In this document: positions 1-9,760 of the stretch, one piece after another
How positions within the stretch are numbered: the stretch's first letter is position 1
Layout of the letters: every line of letters begins with the position of its first letter
Origin: Bradyrhizobium sp. SK17
Lineage (GTDB): Bacteria; Pseudomonadota; Alphaproteobacteria; Rhizobiales; Xanthobacteraceae
NCBI RefSeq assembly: GCF_002831585.1
Contig: NZ_CP025113.1
Span: forward strand, 2,108,001 to 2,172,000
Length of the DNA stretch: 64,000 nt
Direction: 5' to 3'
The notes under the pieces: generated by a model
The model's database searches: none
What the model was told of the DNA's origin: nothing
Seen by the model: only the letters and a program-made list of their open reading frames with translations
Made by a program: the position numbers and the translations under genes

Positions 1-10
1 CAGTCGGGCC

Positions 11-56
11 GTCGACCCTTCGAGACGCCGCTGCGCGGCTCCTCAGGGTGACGGTG
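11..56. repeat. Group A palindromic repeat, single copy
   Basis: A hairpin-forming intergenic element with arms built on CCTTCGAGACGC and CTCCTCAGGGTGACGG. The same core recurs at 7503-7604, 27706-27808 and 58125-58228, there as inverted pairs. It lies just 3' of the HPr gene end and is non-coding. Confidence 0.7.
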
Positions 57-75
57 TAGGCGTGGCGAGCCCGCC

Positions 76-402
76 CTAAGTGCCTTCCTCGTTGAACTTG
101 CTGGCGACGAGTTCGGCGATGGCGTCGAGCGCTTGCTGCGCCTCGGCGCCCTTGGCGGAGACCACGACCGTGGTGCCGGGGCCGGCGGCCAGCATCATCA
201 GGCCCATGATCGAGGTGCCGCCGACGGTCTCGCCGCCGCGCGTGACCCAGACCTCGGCATTGAAGCGTTCGACCAGCTGGACGAACTTGGCCGATGCCCG
301 CGCATGCAGGCCGCGCTTGTTGACGATCAGCAGTTCGCGGGACATGGCGCCCGTTGGCACGCCCGGGCCGGCCTGGTTATCGCCCGAGGCCCCGTCGCTC
401 AT
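76..402 (-). CDS. HPr family phosphocarrier protein
   Basis: This 108-residue protein is an HPr-fold phosphocarrier. The active-site context NKRGLHARASAKF puts the phospho-accepting histidine at about residue 33, and the C-terminal part (TSIMGLMMLAAGPGTTV) holds the regulatory-serine helix typical of HPr. The ATG overlaps the TGA of the upstream EIIA gene by four bases, supporting this start, although an internal ATG at residue 20 would give a more usual 89-residue HPr. No sugar permease or enzyme I is in the window. With HprK and an EIIA-Man protein nearby, the inferred role is regulatory (an alphaproteobacterial PTS signalling to carbon metabolism) rather than sugar uptake. Confidence 0.9.
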   Translation of the reverse strand: MSDGASGDNQAGPGVPTGAMSRELLIVNKRGLHARASAKFVQLVERFNAEVWVTRGGETVGGTSIMGLMMLAAGPGTTVVVSAKGAEAQQALDAIAELVASKFNEEGT

Positions 403-800
403 TTGCCTGCGAGCACGCGGCTGGCGATGGTGACGTATTTGCGTCCGGCTTCCTGGGCCATCGCGATCGCGTCCGGCAGCGAACGCTCCTCGCGGACCTT
501 GGCGAGCTTGACCAGCATGGGAAGATTGATCCCCGCGAGCACTTCCACCTTCGGACGGCTCATGCAGGAGATCGCAAGGTTCGACGGCGTGCCGCCAAAC
601 ATGTCGGTGAGGATCGCAACGCCGTCGCCGCTATCGACGCGATTCACCGCCTCGATGATGTCGCTTCGACAGAGATCGGAATCGTCCTCGGCACCGATCG
701 TAATTGCCTCAATTTGTTTCTGCGGACCCATTACGTGTTCGAGCGCCGCCCTGAACTCGTCGGCAAGGCGCCCATGGGTCACCAGCACTAGACCAATCAT
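399..800 (-). CDS. PTS EIIA component, mannose (EIIA-Man) type
   Basis: A 133-residue cytoplasmic EIIA-Man domain. It starts MIGLVLVTHGRLADEF, where His9 is the expected phosphorylation site, and contains the family motif TDMFGGTPSN. The ATG at 800 is chosen because GAGGAG lies just upstream; an open frame continues to 857 but lacks family similarity. No EIIB, EIIC or EIID domain is present, so it probably receives phosphate from HPr and acts as a regulator. The stop overlaps the HPr start, so the two are translationally coupled. Confidence 0.9.
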   Translation of the reverse strand: MIGLVLVTHGRLADEFRAALEHVMGPQKQIEAITIGAEDDSDLCRSDIIEAVNRVDSGDGVAILTDMFGGTPSNLAISCMSRPKVEVLAGINLPMLVKLAKVREERSLPDAIAMAQEAGRKYVTIASRVLAGK

Positions 801-887
801 CGGAAACTCCTCGCGGGCGCCCTTTGGTGCACCGCACGAACGCGCCACTTTGACCATCCAGAGGCCCTGCGCAAGAGGGCATCTTGG

Positions 888-1454
888 CTAGTCTCCCGGT
901 TCCTGGCGGTAGAGAGGGGAGGCTGCGCCGGCAAAATCCGGCGCGATTGTGGATGTGATATGGTTACCAATTCCCTCCCGGCAATTGGCCGCAAGATTAC
1001 GGGACCATGAACTTTCGGTTGTCGTCAGCGCTGCGACAACTAGCGGCAGGGGTAGGAAGTCGGCGGCGACGGGTAATCGCGGTAACAAGATACCATTGAA
1101 GCGAGACTTGAGCGCTTCCGGCGGTGGCAGCCGCTCGGCGTCGTCGGCGGCAAGGTCGACGATCAACCCGACCATGGCCTCGCTGGCGAACGGGCAGTGG
1201 CGGATTCCGAGGCCCCGGATCTCGATCAGACCGGCCAATTGGGGCGCCGGACGAACCCACAATTGTTCACCGGCTGTGTCGAGATGGACACGGTCATCCC
1301 CCACCAAAATGGCCGGCGGAAGCGCGCCGGTGCGCCCGGCGAGAATCAGATCGAAGGCGAGACGGGACTTGCCGGCGCCCGACGGGCCGCGGATCAGCAC
1401 CGCACGCTCGCCGACGAGAACGGCGGATGCGTGCACGCTTGAATTGTCGCTCAT
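888..1454 (-). CDS. hprK: HPr kinase/phosphorylase, short alphaproteobacterial form
   Basis: A 188-residue protein matching only the C-terminal catalytic domain of HprK. The P-loop GPSGAGKS lies at residues 23-30, followed by the AILVGDDRV strand and the signature IEIRGLGI. The N-terminal domain of Firmicute HprK is missing, which is normal for Alphaproteobacteria rather than a truncation. It should phosphorylate and dephosphorylate the regulatory serine of the HPr encoded downstream. Its ATG overlaps the chvG stop by four bases, so it is probably co-transcribed with the two-component genes and links envelope or acid sensing to carbon control. Confidence 0.9.
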   Translation of the reverse strand: MSDNSSVHASAVLVGERAVLIRGPSGAGKSRLAFDLILAGRTGALPPAILVGDDRVHLDTAGEQLWVRPAPQLAGLIEIRGLGIRHCPFASEAMVGLIVDLAADDAERLPPPEALKSRFNGILLPRLPVAADFLPLPLVVAALTTTESSWSRNLAANCREGIGNHITSTIAPDFAGAASPLYRQEPGD

Positions 1455-3259
1455 AGTGTTGGCAGCCTGACCACGAAGCGTGCGCCGGCGACGGTCGGCT
1501 TGCCGTCCTCGTCCGCCGGACCGGTGCGGTTCTCGGCCCAGATGCGTCCGCCATGCGCTTCGATGATCTGCTTGGAGATCGAAAGCCCGAGGCCGGAGTT
1601 CTGGCCAAAGCCCTGATGCGGCCGGTCGGTGTAGAAGCGCTCGAAGATCCGCTCCAGCGCGTCCTCGCCGATGCCGGGCCCGTCATCATCGACCACGATC
1701 TCGACCTCGCCGCGCGTGCGGCGGCAGACGATGCGCACCTTGTCGCCCGGCTTGGAGAACGATTGCGCGTTCGACAGCAGGTTCGAGATCACCTGGCCGA
1801 GCCGGGAATCATGGCCGGGCACCGAGAACGGATCGTTCGGTCCGCGACCCTCGAAGCGGGCCTCGACCGCAACGTCGTGGCCGAGCCTGGTCTCGTTGGC
1901 GACGCCGGTCAGCGTGGTCAACAGCCGCCGCAGATCGACCGGCGCCATGTCCTGGCGCTGCAATTCGGCATCGAGCCGGCTGGCATCGGAGATGTCGGAG
2001 ATCAGGCGGTCGAGCCGCCTGACGTCATGCTCGATCACCGCGAGCAGCCGGGCGCGGCTGTTCTCGTTGCGCGCCAATGGCAGCGTCTCGACCGCGGAGC
2101 GCAGCGAGGTCAGCGGGTTCTTCAGTTCATGCGCGACATCGGCGGCGAACATCTCGATCGCCTCGATGCGGCTGTAGAGCGCGTTGGTCATGTCGCGCAA
2201 CGCGCCCGAGAGATGGCCGATCTCGTCGCGGCGCCCGGTGAAGTCGGGAATCTCGACGCGGGTCTGGATGCGGTGGCGGACGCGTTCGGCGCCGTCGGCG
2301 AGCCGCCGCACCGGGCCTGCGATCGTGCTCGCCAGCAGCAGCGACAGCATGATCATGACCGCGGACGCGACGCCGCCGATCTTGAGGATGGCGAGGCGCT
2401 CGGACATCACCAGCTGGTCGATGTCGTCGCCCTGGGTGGTCAGCATCAATGCGCCGCGCACCGCACGGAAGTGCTGCACCGGAACGGCGACCGACACGAT
2501 GATCGCGCCGCGCTCCGTGACGCGCACCATGCTGCTGTTGAGGCCCTCGAGCGATTGCGCGACTTCGGAATAGCCCTTGCCGCCTTCGGGACCGAGCTCG
2601 CGGTAGATCGGCAGGTCGCCGCGGTTGAGCCAGGTCTTGATCGTGGCCTTGGTCTTCTCATAGAGCGACGGCTTCTCCGACGGCGGCGGCAGCTCCATGC
2701 GCAGCACGTCGCCGCGCGCGAACAAATTGCGGCTGTCGAGGATCAGGCCGCCATCGCGGTCGAAGATGCGGGCGCGCGTCTTGGTCGGCGCGATCAGGCG
2801 ACGCAGGATCGGCGCGACCCGCTCGGGATTGATCGGGAAATCGGCCGATTCATCCGGCTGGCCAAAACTCTCGCCGGGCTTCAGGTCGAGCAGCCGGTCG
2901 GGATCGATGGTGACGGTGTTGCCTTCGACGGTCGCGGAGGCGGCGATCGCCTCCGAGATGATCTCGGCATAGACCATCATGCTCTGGGTGCGCGCCTCGA
3001 TCAGGCCGGCGCGGAATTGCGACAGATAGAGGATGCTGGCGACCAAGGCGACGAGGCCGGCCAGGTTGAGCGAGACGATGCGGCGCGTCAGGCTCGAGAA
3101 CGACAATGCGAAGAAGAACTGGCCGGCGCGGCGCAGCCAGCCGAGCGGGCGGCGCCAGCCCTTGTCCCGCGCCACCTCGTCGGCCACGGCTTCCTGATCG
3201 AGGAGCAGTGACGCGTCCTCGGTATTCAGTCCCTGCTCGAGCTGCGTTCGATCAAGCAC
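1451..3259 (-). CDS. chvG: ChvG/ExoS family sensor histidine kinase
   Basis: A 602-residue inner-membrane kinase with transmembrane helices at about 61-80 and 292-313 enclosing a periplasmic sensor domain, then HAMP, a dimerisation domain with the phospho-accepting His at 377 (FAADVAHELKNPL), and a C-terminal ATPase domain with N, G1 (DDGPGIG) and G2 (GLGLSIS) boxes. In rhizobia ChvG senses acid or envelope conditions under repression by ExoR and phosphorylates ChvI; ExoR is not in this window. The frame opens with GTG at 3259. It lies between chvI and hprK in the order conserved across Rhizobiales. Confidence 0.93.
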   Translation of the reverse strand: MLDRTQLEQGLNTEDASLLLDQEAVADEVARDKGWRRPLGWLRRAGQFFFALSFSSLTRRIVSLNLAGLVALVASILYLSQFRAGLIEARTQSMMVYAEIISEAIAASATVEGNTVTIDPDRLLDLKPGESFGQPDESADFPINPERVAPILRRLIAPTKTRARIFDRDGGLILDSRNLFARGDVLRMELPPPSEKPSLYEKTKATIKTWLNRGDLPIYRELGPEGGKGYSEVAQSLEGLNSSMVRVTERGAIIVSVAVPVQHFRAVRGALMLTTQGDDIDQLVMSERLAILKIGGVASAVMIMLSLLLASTIAGPVRRLADGAERVRHRIQTRVEIPDFTGRRDEIGHLSGALRDMTNALYSRIEAIEMFAADVAHELKNPLTSLRSAVETLPLARNENSRARLLAVIEHDVRRLDRLISDISDASRLDAELQRQDMAPVDLRRLLTTLTGVANETRLGHDVAVEARFEGRGPNDPFSVPGHDSRLGQVISNLLSNAQSFSKPGDKVRIVCRRTRGEVEIVVDDDGPGIGEDALERIFERFYTDRPHQGFGQNSGLGLSISKQIIEAHGGRIWAENRTGPADEDGKPTVAGARFVVRLPTL

Positions 3260-3370
3260 AGGCGAAAGCTGCCGGTTGGTTTGGATGTCGTCCCGCGAAG
3301 CAGGCGGTGGCCCAAGCTTACCCCAGCCGTGCGGGCCCTGTCAGTTAACAAGCCGCCCGGGAGGCGCAGA

Positions 3371-4072
3371 TCAGGCTTCCTTGAAGCGATAGCCGACGCC
3401 GTACAGCGTCTCGATCATCTCGAAGTCGTCGTCGACCACCTTGAACTTCTTGCGCAGCCGCTTGATGTGGCTGTCGATGGTGCGGTCGTCGACATAGACC
3501 TGGTCGTCATAGGCCGCGTCCATCAGCGCGTTGCGGCTCTTCACCACGCCGGGGCGGGTGGCGAGTGCCTGTAGGATCAGGAATTCGGTCACGGTCAGCG
3601 TCACCGGCTCGTTCTTCCAGGTGCAGGTGTGGCGCTCCGGGTCCATGCGCAGCAGGCCGCGATCGAGCGCGCGTGCGTCCGGCTCCTTCGGCGCGGCGGC
3701 CGGATCCTTCGGCTGGCCGCGGCGGAGCACGGCCTTGACGCGTTCGACCAGCAGGCGCTGCGAGAACGGCTTGCGGATGAAATCGTCGGCGCCCATTTTC
3801 AGGCCGAACAATTCGTCGATCTCTTCATCCTTCGAGGTGAGGAAGATCACCGGCAGGTCCGACTTCTGGCGCAGCCGGCGCAGCGTCTCCATGCCGTCCA
3901 TGCGCGGCATCTTGATATCGAGGATCGCGAGATCGGGCGGCGACGTGCGAAATCCATCCAGCGCCGACGCACCATCCGTGTAGGTCATGATGCGATAGCC
4001 TTCGGCTTCGAGCGCGATCGACACCGAAGTGAGAATGTTGCGGTCGTCGTCGACCAAGGCGATTGTGGGCAT
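3371..4072 (-). CDS. chvI: ChvI family response regulator
   Basis: A 233-residue OmpR/PhoB-type regulator. The receiver domain has the acidic pocket near the N-terminus (LVDDD), phospho-accepting Asp52 ([11 protein letters not shown]) and Lys in the FIRKPF loop. A winged-helix domain follows from about residue 130, with the recognition region ending in TLYGVGYRF. It is the partner of the adjacent ChvG and controls envelope, exopolysaccharide, acid-response and central-carbon genes in rhizobia. The intergenic region 4073-4313 is shared with the divergent HugZ-like gene and probably carries its promoter. Confidence 0.93.
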   Translation of the reverse strand: MPTIALVDDDRNILTSVSIALEAEGYRIMTYTDGASALDGFRTSPPDLAILDIKMPRMDGMETLRRLRQKSDLPVIFLTSKDEEIDELFGLKMGADDFIRKPFSQRLLVERVKAVLRRGQPKDPAAAPKEPDARALDRGLLRMDPERHTCTWKNEPVTLTVTEFLILQALATRPGVVKSRNALMDAAYDDQVYVDDRTIDSHIKRLRKKFKVVDDDFEMIETLYGVGYRFKEA

Positions 4073-4313
4073 GAGCTGCTTTCACAATGAGAGTGGCTTA
4101 AACGGCGGGCACTTTGGCGACGCGCCGTGGAAATGGGCTTCGAACGCGGTCAACGAGCAATGCAAGCTGGGCTGAAGTGTGACCGAGTTCCGCAAAAAAT
4201 ACGTTTCTGCGACCCACGCGATGGACCCCATATACCACCCTGAGACCATGAAAACAGGCCCTTTTTTCGTCTGGAACCGGCCCATTTCGCCCTCAAAATG
4301 ACCCGATAGGCCC

Positions 4314-5048
4314 ATGCAACCGACCGCCGACTTCGACCCCGCCCGCCTTGCCCGATCGCTGCTCCGCCGCAGCCGCCAGGGTGCGCTCGCCACGCTGATG
4401 GCCGGTTCGGGCGATCCGTATTGCTCCCTGGTCAACCTGGCCAGCCACCCCGATGGCTCCCCGATCCTGCTGATTTCGCGGCTGGCGCTGCACACCAGGA
4501 ACATCCTGGCCGACGCCAGGGTGTCGCTGATGCTGGACGAGCACGCCGAGGGCGACCCGCTGGAGGGCGCCCGGATCATGCTCGGCGGCCAGGCGGAGGA
4601 GGTCACCGAGGCAGAGCGGGAGCTGGTCCGCCGGCGCTACCTTGCTGCCCAGCCGTCGGCGGAAGCCTTTGTAGAATTTAAGGATTTTTCGTTCTTCGTG
4701 ATTCGGCCGCGCGGCACCCATCTGGTCGCCGGGTTCGGCCGCATCGTCGACCTGACGCCGGCGCAGTTGCTGACCGATCTCTCTGGCGCCGAAGCGCTGC
4801 TGGAGGCCGAGGGCGGCGCGGTGGCACATATGAATGAGGATCACCGCGACGCCATGAATCTCTACGCCACCCGCCTGCTCGGCGCGGAAAGCGCCGATTG
4901 GCTCTGCACCGGTTGCGATCCGGAGGGCATGGACCTGCAAGCCGGCCGGGACACGCTGCGGCTCACCTTCCCCGATCGTGTCAGCAACGGCACCGAGTTG
5001 CGCAAGATGCTGGTCCGGCTCGCCGGCGAGGCGCGCGCCAAGGTCTAG
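4314..5048 (+). CDS. HugZ-like pyridoxamine 5'-phosphate oxidase-fold protein with DUF2470
   Basis: A 244-residue cytoplasmic protein. The N-terminal half (about 10-150) is a split beta-barrel of the PNPOx/flavin-reductase type. The C-terminal half is DUF2470, marked by VAHMNEDHRDAMN at about 170-183. This architecture is shared with HugZ/HutZ haem-degradation proteins, in which the C-terminal domain contributes to haem binding. The exact activity here is not proven, and no haem uptake genes are adjacent. It is divergent from chvI and sits between the chv genes and pckA. Confidence 0.8.
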   Translation: MQPTADFDPARLARSLLRRSRQGALATLMAGSGDPYCSLVNLASHPDGSPILLISRLALHTRNILADARVSLMLDEHAEGDPLEGARIMLGGQAEEVTEAERELVRRRYLAAQPSAEAFVEFKDFSFFVIRPRGTHLVAGFGRIVDLTPAQLLTDLSGAEALLEAEGGAVAHMNEDHRDAMNLYATRLLGAESADWLCTGCDPEGMDLQAGRDTLRLTFPDRVSNGTELRKMLVRLAGEARAKV

Positions 5049-5800
5049 GCGCCTTCGACGAGGCATCGTGTCGCACGACCGCCGCGCTCGGTTGCCGGTA
5101 CCGGGATTGCTCTGCTTCTGACAGCGCGATCATTTGGTGTGTGTGTGCGTCATCGCTGAGTGGGCCTGAGGCGCGTGCCAGCATTTCCGGCACTGCTGCA
5201 AAGGAGAAGCGCCGGGATTGCGATCTCCGAACAATGGTGATGTGCGGGTGGCGGTTTGATTGCGTTATCATCGATTGTCAGGGCAGCGATCGTCTCGCCT
5301 GCGAACGCGCGTGGGCGTCGCGGAACATTCGTCGCCGCCGCGCATTGAAGCTGCCCGATAGCGGACGAGATGCTCGCACAGCAATGCCACATCAACTCGC
5401 GGCGGCTTATCTCAACGACACATCTTCAACGCGAAATGCATACCCGGCATTCTGTGCCTTGCGGAGCAGGGGCGCGCGTCGATCGCTGGCACTCTTTGTG
5501 CATTGCAAAGCCTTGTTCGCAGCGGGAAAGACGGCGAAACGCCGTCCGACCGTGGGGAAAACAATGCGAAAACGAAACCAAAGCGAAAGCGTTTCGCGCT
5601 GCGGTATTTGCGCCCGATGACGGACACGTCTTGGAATAAACCAAAAGCCGACCGACTGGCTTGGCAAGCCCGGCGATCCCCACTATTAGGTCGCCGGACC
5701 GGGGCCGAGAGGCTATATTCCGACGACGGTCATCACCGCGACGGGGCGCGACTAGCGACATTCGCGCGAACAAGGATACGCGGGTTCGAGGAGGTTCTTC
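5049..5800 (+). other. Intergenic region upstream of pckA, no convincing gene
   Basis: About 750 bases with only overlapping, composition-driven short frames in several registers and no good ribosome-binding site or family match. A short TG dinucleotide run is present near 5135. The last 150 bases contain a plausible promoter for pckA. An unrecognised small RNA cannot be excluded, but no specific evidence for one was seen. Confidence 0.5.
5661..5689 (+). promoter_or_regulatory. Possible sigma-70 type promoter of pckA
   Basis: TTGGCA at 5661-5666 and TATTAG at 5684-5689 are separated by 17 bases, about 110 bases upstream of the pckA GTG. This is a reasonable housekeeping promoter by spacing and sequence. 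Other candidates exist in the same region. Confidence 0.35.
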
Positions 5801-7417
<1,617 letters not shown>

Positions 7418-7441
7418 GCTGCGCAAGCGTTACGCGATTGC

Positions 7442-7472
7442 AAAAGGCGGCCCTGGTGGCCGCCTTTTTTTG
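7442..7472 (+). terminator. Intrinsic terminator of pckA
   Basis: A stem AAAAGGCGGCC paired with GGCCGCCTTTT across a five-base loop (7453-7457), running directly into a T tract to 7471. The stop codon of pckA is 25 bases upstream. Confidence 0.9.
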
Positions 7473-7502
7473 CTTCCCGCAAGAAAGCACATGCTGTGCG
7501 AC

Positions 7503-7604
7503 CGTCACCCTGAGGAGCCGCGCGAGCGGCGTCTCGAAGGGCGACAGAGCGCCACTGTGGCCGTACATCCTTCGAGACGCGCTACGCGCTCCTCAGGATG
7601 ACGG
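7503..7604. repeat. Group A palindromic repeat, inverted pair
   Basis: Two inverted copies of the CCTGAGGAGC...GTCTCGAAGG element face each other, separated by about 25 bases. The pair fills the space between the pckA terminator and the end of the convergent arginase gene. Confidence 0.8.
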
Positions 7605-7633
7605 GCAGAGAGCTGTGTGCGCTCGGCCGCTCG

Positions 7634-8611
7634 CTATTCGCCGATCTCCGGCAGCACGGCATTGCTCGGCGTCTGCCGGTCGGTGATCTGCAAGCCGAAC
7701 AGGCTGCCGATCAATTCGACCGCGACGCGCGCGGTGCGGCCGCGCTCGTCGAGGAACGGATTGAGCTCGACGATATCGAGCGAGCGCACCAATCCGGAAT
7801 CGTGCAGCAGCTCCATGATGAGATGCGCTTCGCGATAGGTCGCGCCGCCGGGCACCGTGGTGCCGACGCCGGGCGCGATGTCGGGATCGAGGAAGTCGAC
7901 ATCGAACGAGACATGCAGCACGCCGTTCTTGGCCTTGACGCGTTCGATGACGCGGCGGGTCAGCACCGCGACGCCGAACTCGTCGATCTGGCGCATATCC
8001 GCGATCGAGACGTTGCGTTGCCGCAGCAGCTTGCGCTCCAGCGGGTCGACCGACCGGGTGCCGATCAGCGCGAGCTGGTCGGATGGGATCGAGGCGCGCG
8101 GCAATCCGCCGAGCAGATCGTCCAGGCCGTCCTCGCCGCACAGGAAGGCCGCCGACATGCCGTGCATGTTGCCGGTGATGGTGGTCGCCGGCGTGTTGTA
8201 GTCGGCATGCGCATCGACCCACAGCGCGAACAGCGGCCGGCCCTTCTCCTGCCAGTAGCGCGCGACGCCGTTGATCGATCCCATCGACAGCGAATGGTCG
8301 CCGCCCATGAAGATCGGGATCGCGCCGGAATGCGCCAGCCAGTAGGCGCGCTCGGACAGCGCGCGGGTCCAGGTCTTCACCTCGTCGTAGAAGCGGGTGT
8401 TGGCCGGCACCGGGCCGTCGGCGACGACGGCCGGGATCGCCAGATTGCCGTGGTCGTCAACGTGGAAGTCGAGCTGCTCGAGCAGGCGCGCGATGCCCGC
8501 GGTGCGCAGTGCGTCCGGTCCCATCAGCGGGCCGGCCTGCGATGCGCCGATCTCGATGGGAACGCCCAGCAGCGCGATGCGCTGAGGTCTGGAATTGTCG
8601 GCTTCGGGCAT
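7634..8611 (-). CDS. Arginase
   Basis: A 325-residue ureohydrolase that should split arginine to ornithine and urea using two Mn ions. The metal-ligand motifs are present: GGDHS at about 103-107, DAHAD at about 133-137, and [10 protein letters not shown] near 240. The first glycine-rich segment ([21 protein letters not shown]) and overall length fit arginase better than agmatinase. An in-frame TTG lies five codons upstream, but the ATG at 8611 is preferred because GGGAG sits eight bases ahead of it. No ornithine catabolic gene is adjacent. Confidence 0.88.
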   Translation of the reverse strand: MPEADNSRPQRIALLGVPIEIGASQAGPLMGPDALRTAGIARLLEQLDFHVDDHGNLAIPAVVADGPVPANTRFYDEVKTWTRALSERAYWLAHSGAIPIFMGGDHSLSMGSINGVARYWQEKGRPLFALWVDAHADYNTPATTITGNMHGMSAAFLCGEDGLDDLLGGLPRASIPSDQLALIGTRSVDPLERKLLRQRNVSIADMRQIDEFGVAVLTRRVIERVKAKNGVLHVSFDVDFLDPDIAPGVGTTVPGGATYREAHLIMELLHDSGLVRSLDIVELNPFLDERGRTARVAVELIGSLFGLQITDRQTPSNAVLPEIGE

Positions 8612-8744
8612 GCGGCGGACTCCCAAGGCGTGGAACAGAAGCGACGCGCCAATGTTCCCTCAACGCCCGAAATAGGCAATCCGCTGGTAACAGAGCAATG
8701 TGGATATTTGGCTACGCTTTGCCCACCCTACGCTTCGAGACGAT

Positions 8745-9563
8745 CTAGGCCTTGAAGTAGGCGATCTGCGTCGTGGTCGCGAGCAGGCGGCCGGACGACG
8801 ACCACAATTCGCCGTTCTGGTCGCCATAGCTCTTGTGAAAGGTCTTGGCGTCGGCGACCGCGAGCACGCGGGTGGTATCCTCGGTGTCGAGGTCGGCCGC
8901 GTCGACGTGGAAGTAGGTGGTCAGCGACACCGTGCCGAACGGCACCAGTTCGTGCCGGGCGTGAAACACGCGGCCGAAGAAGGCGTCCGACATCGACATC
9001 AGCGACAGCGCGTCGAGCTTGCGCGGCACGCGGTCGGCGATCCAGAGCTTCGAGTACGCGCTCGACGGCTGCTTCGCCGCGCCGCCGCCGAACTTCGGCT
9101 CGCCCTCGGCGAAGCGGAAATCGTACTGGTTGGCCCAGGTCATCGCGAGCTTCGGATAGGGCCGAAGTTGCTCGAACGGTGCGGCGCCCGGAAATTGCGC
9201 CGGCTGGTGCGACCACGAGGGGCGGCGCTCGGCGAACACGGCGGTCGCCAGCGTCGAGACCTCGCCGCCGCCTTGCGTCAGCTCGACCGACCAGTGCTGG
9301 CTGGAGCGGTTGCCGCGCACCAGGCGGACGTCGAGATCGAACACGCCCTCGGCGACCGGCGCGCAGTAATTCACGGTCAGCGCCAGCGGATCGCCCGCCC
9401 GCTGCGGATGCTGCATCAGCGCCCGCAGGATGGTCGCAGCGGTGCAGCCGCCGAACGGGCCGACGAATGCCCAGTAGTCCGGGCTGGTCCGCCCCTGCCA
9501 GCGGCTGTCGCCGGCGGTGACGGTCGTTGCTTCGTCGAACAAGTGCGGGAGCTTGGAGAGCAT
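8745..9563 (-). CDS. Acyl-CoA thioesterase, TesB-like double-hotdog family
   Basis: A 272-residue soluble protein resembling the two-hotdog thioesterase family: an N-terminal hotdog with WAFVGPFGGCTAATILRAL and a C-terminal hotdog with DAFFGRVFHARHELVPFGTVSLTTYF in which the active-site Asp/Thr region is recognisable. The likely role is hydrolysis of an acyl-CoA; the substrate cannot be read from sequence. It is monocistronic on the minus strand, flanked by a Group C repeat upstream. Confidence 0.75.
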   Translation of the reverse strand: MLSKLPHLFDEATTVTAGDSRWQGRTSPDYWAFVGPFGGCTAATILRALMQHPQRAGDPLALTVNYCAPVAEGVFDLDVRLVRGNRSSQHWSVELTQGGGEVSTLATAVFAERRPSWSHQPAQFPGAAPFEQLRPYPKLAMTWANQYDFRFAEGEPKFGGGAAKQPSSAYSKLWIADRVPRKLDALSLMSMSDAFFGRVFHARHELVPFGTVSLTTYFHVDAADLDTEDTTRVLAVADAKTFHKSYGDQNGELWSSSGRLLATTTQIAYFKA

Positions 9564-9591
9564 GCAATTCCTTGGATCGTAAAAGATGCGC

Positions 9592-9685
9592 CGCCGTCAT
9601 TGCGAGCGAAGCGAAGCAATCCAACGCGCCGCATATGCGGATGGGTGGATTGCTTCGTCGCCTCGCTCCTCGCAATGACGGCGTG
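9592..9685. repeat. Group C palindromic repeat (CATTGCGAGCGAAGCGAAGCA type)
   Basis: An inverted repeat of roughly 95 bases with arms GTCATTGCGAGCGAAG and CTCCTCGCAATGACGG around a short centre. A second copy is at 59708-59797 and a fragment lies near 62089-62107. It is intergenic between the thioesterase start and the glgP end. Confidence 0.8.
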
Positions 9686-9760
9686 ACTTCGCAACCAATA
9701 TCGCGAGCTGGCGCGTGGAATTCAATGACGTTGGACGTAATCGATTTCCGCGTCCCGGTA

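Noticed and set aside
888..1454. HprK considered as a truncated pseudogene because the N-terminal domain is missing
   Set aside because: The short form is the normal one in Alphaproteobacteria, and the P-loop and signature motifs are intact.
4898..5620. Possible gene between the HugZ-like gene and pckA
   Set aside because: It begins inside the HugZ-like gene out of frame, has no supporting ribosome-binding site and shows no recognisable fold.
7503..7604. Group A repeat as a phage attachment site
   Set aside because: The same element occurs at several unrelated intergenic places with no integrase nearby, which fits a dispersed palindrome family.
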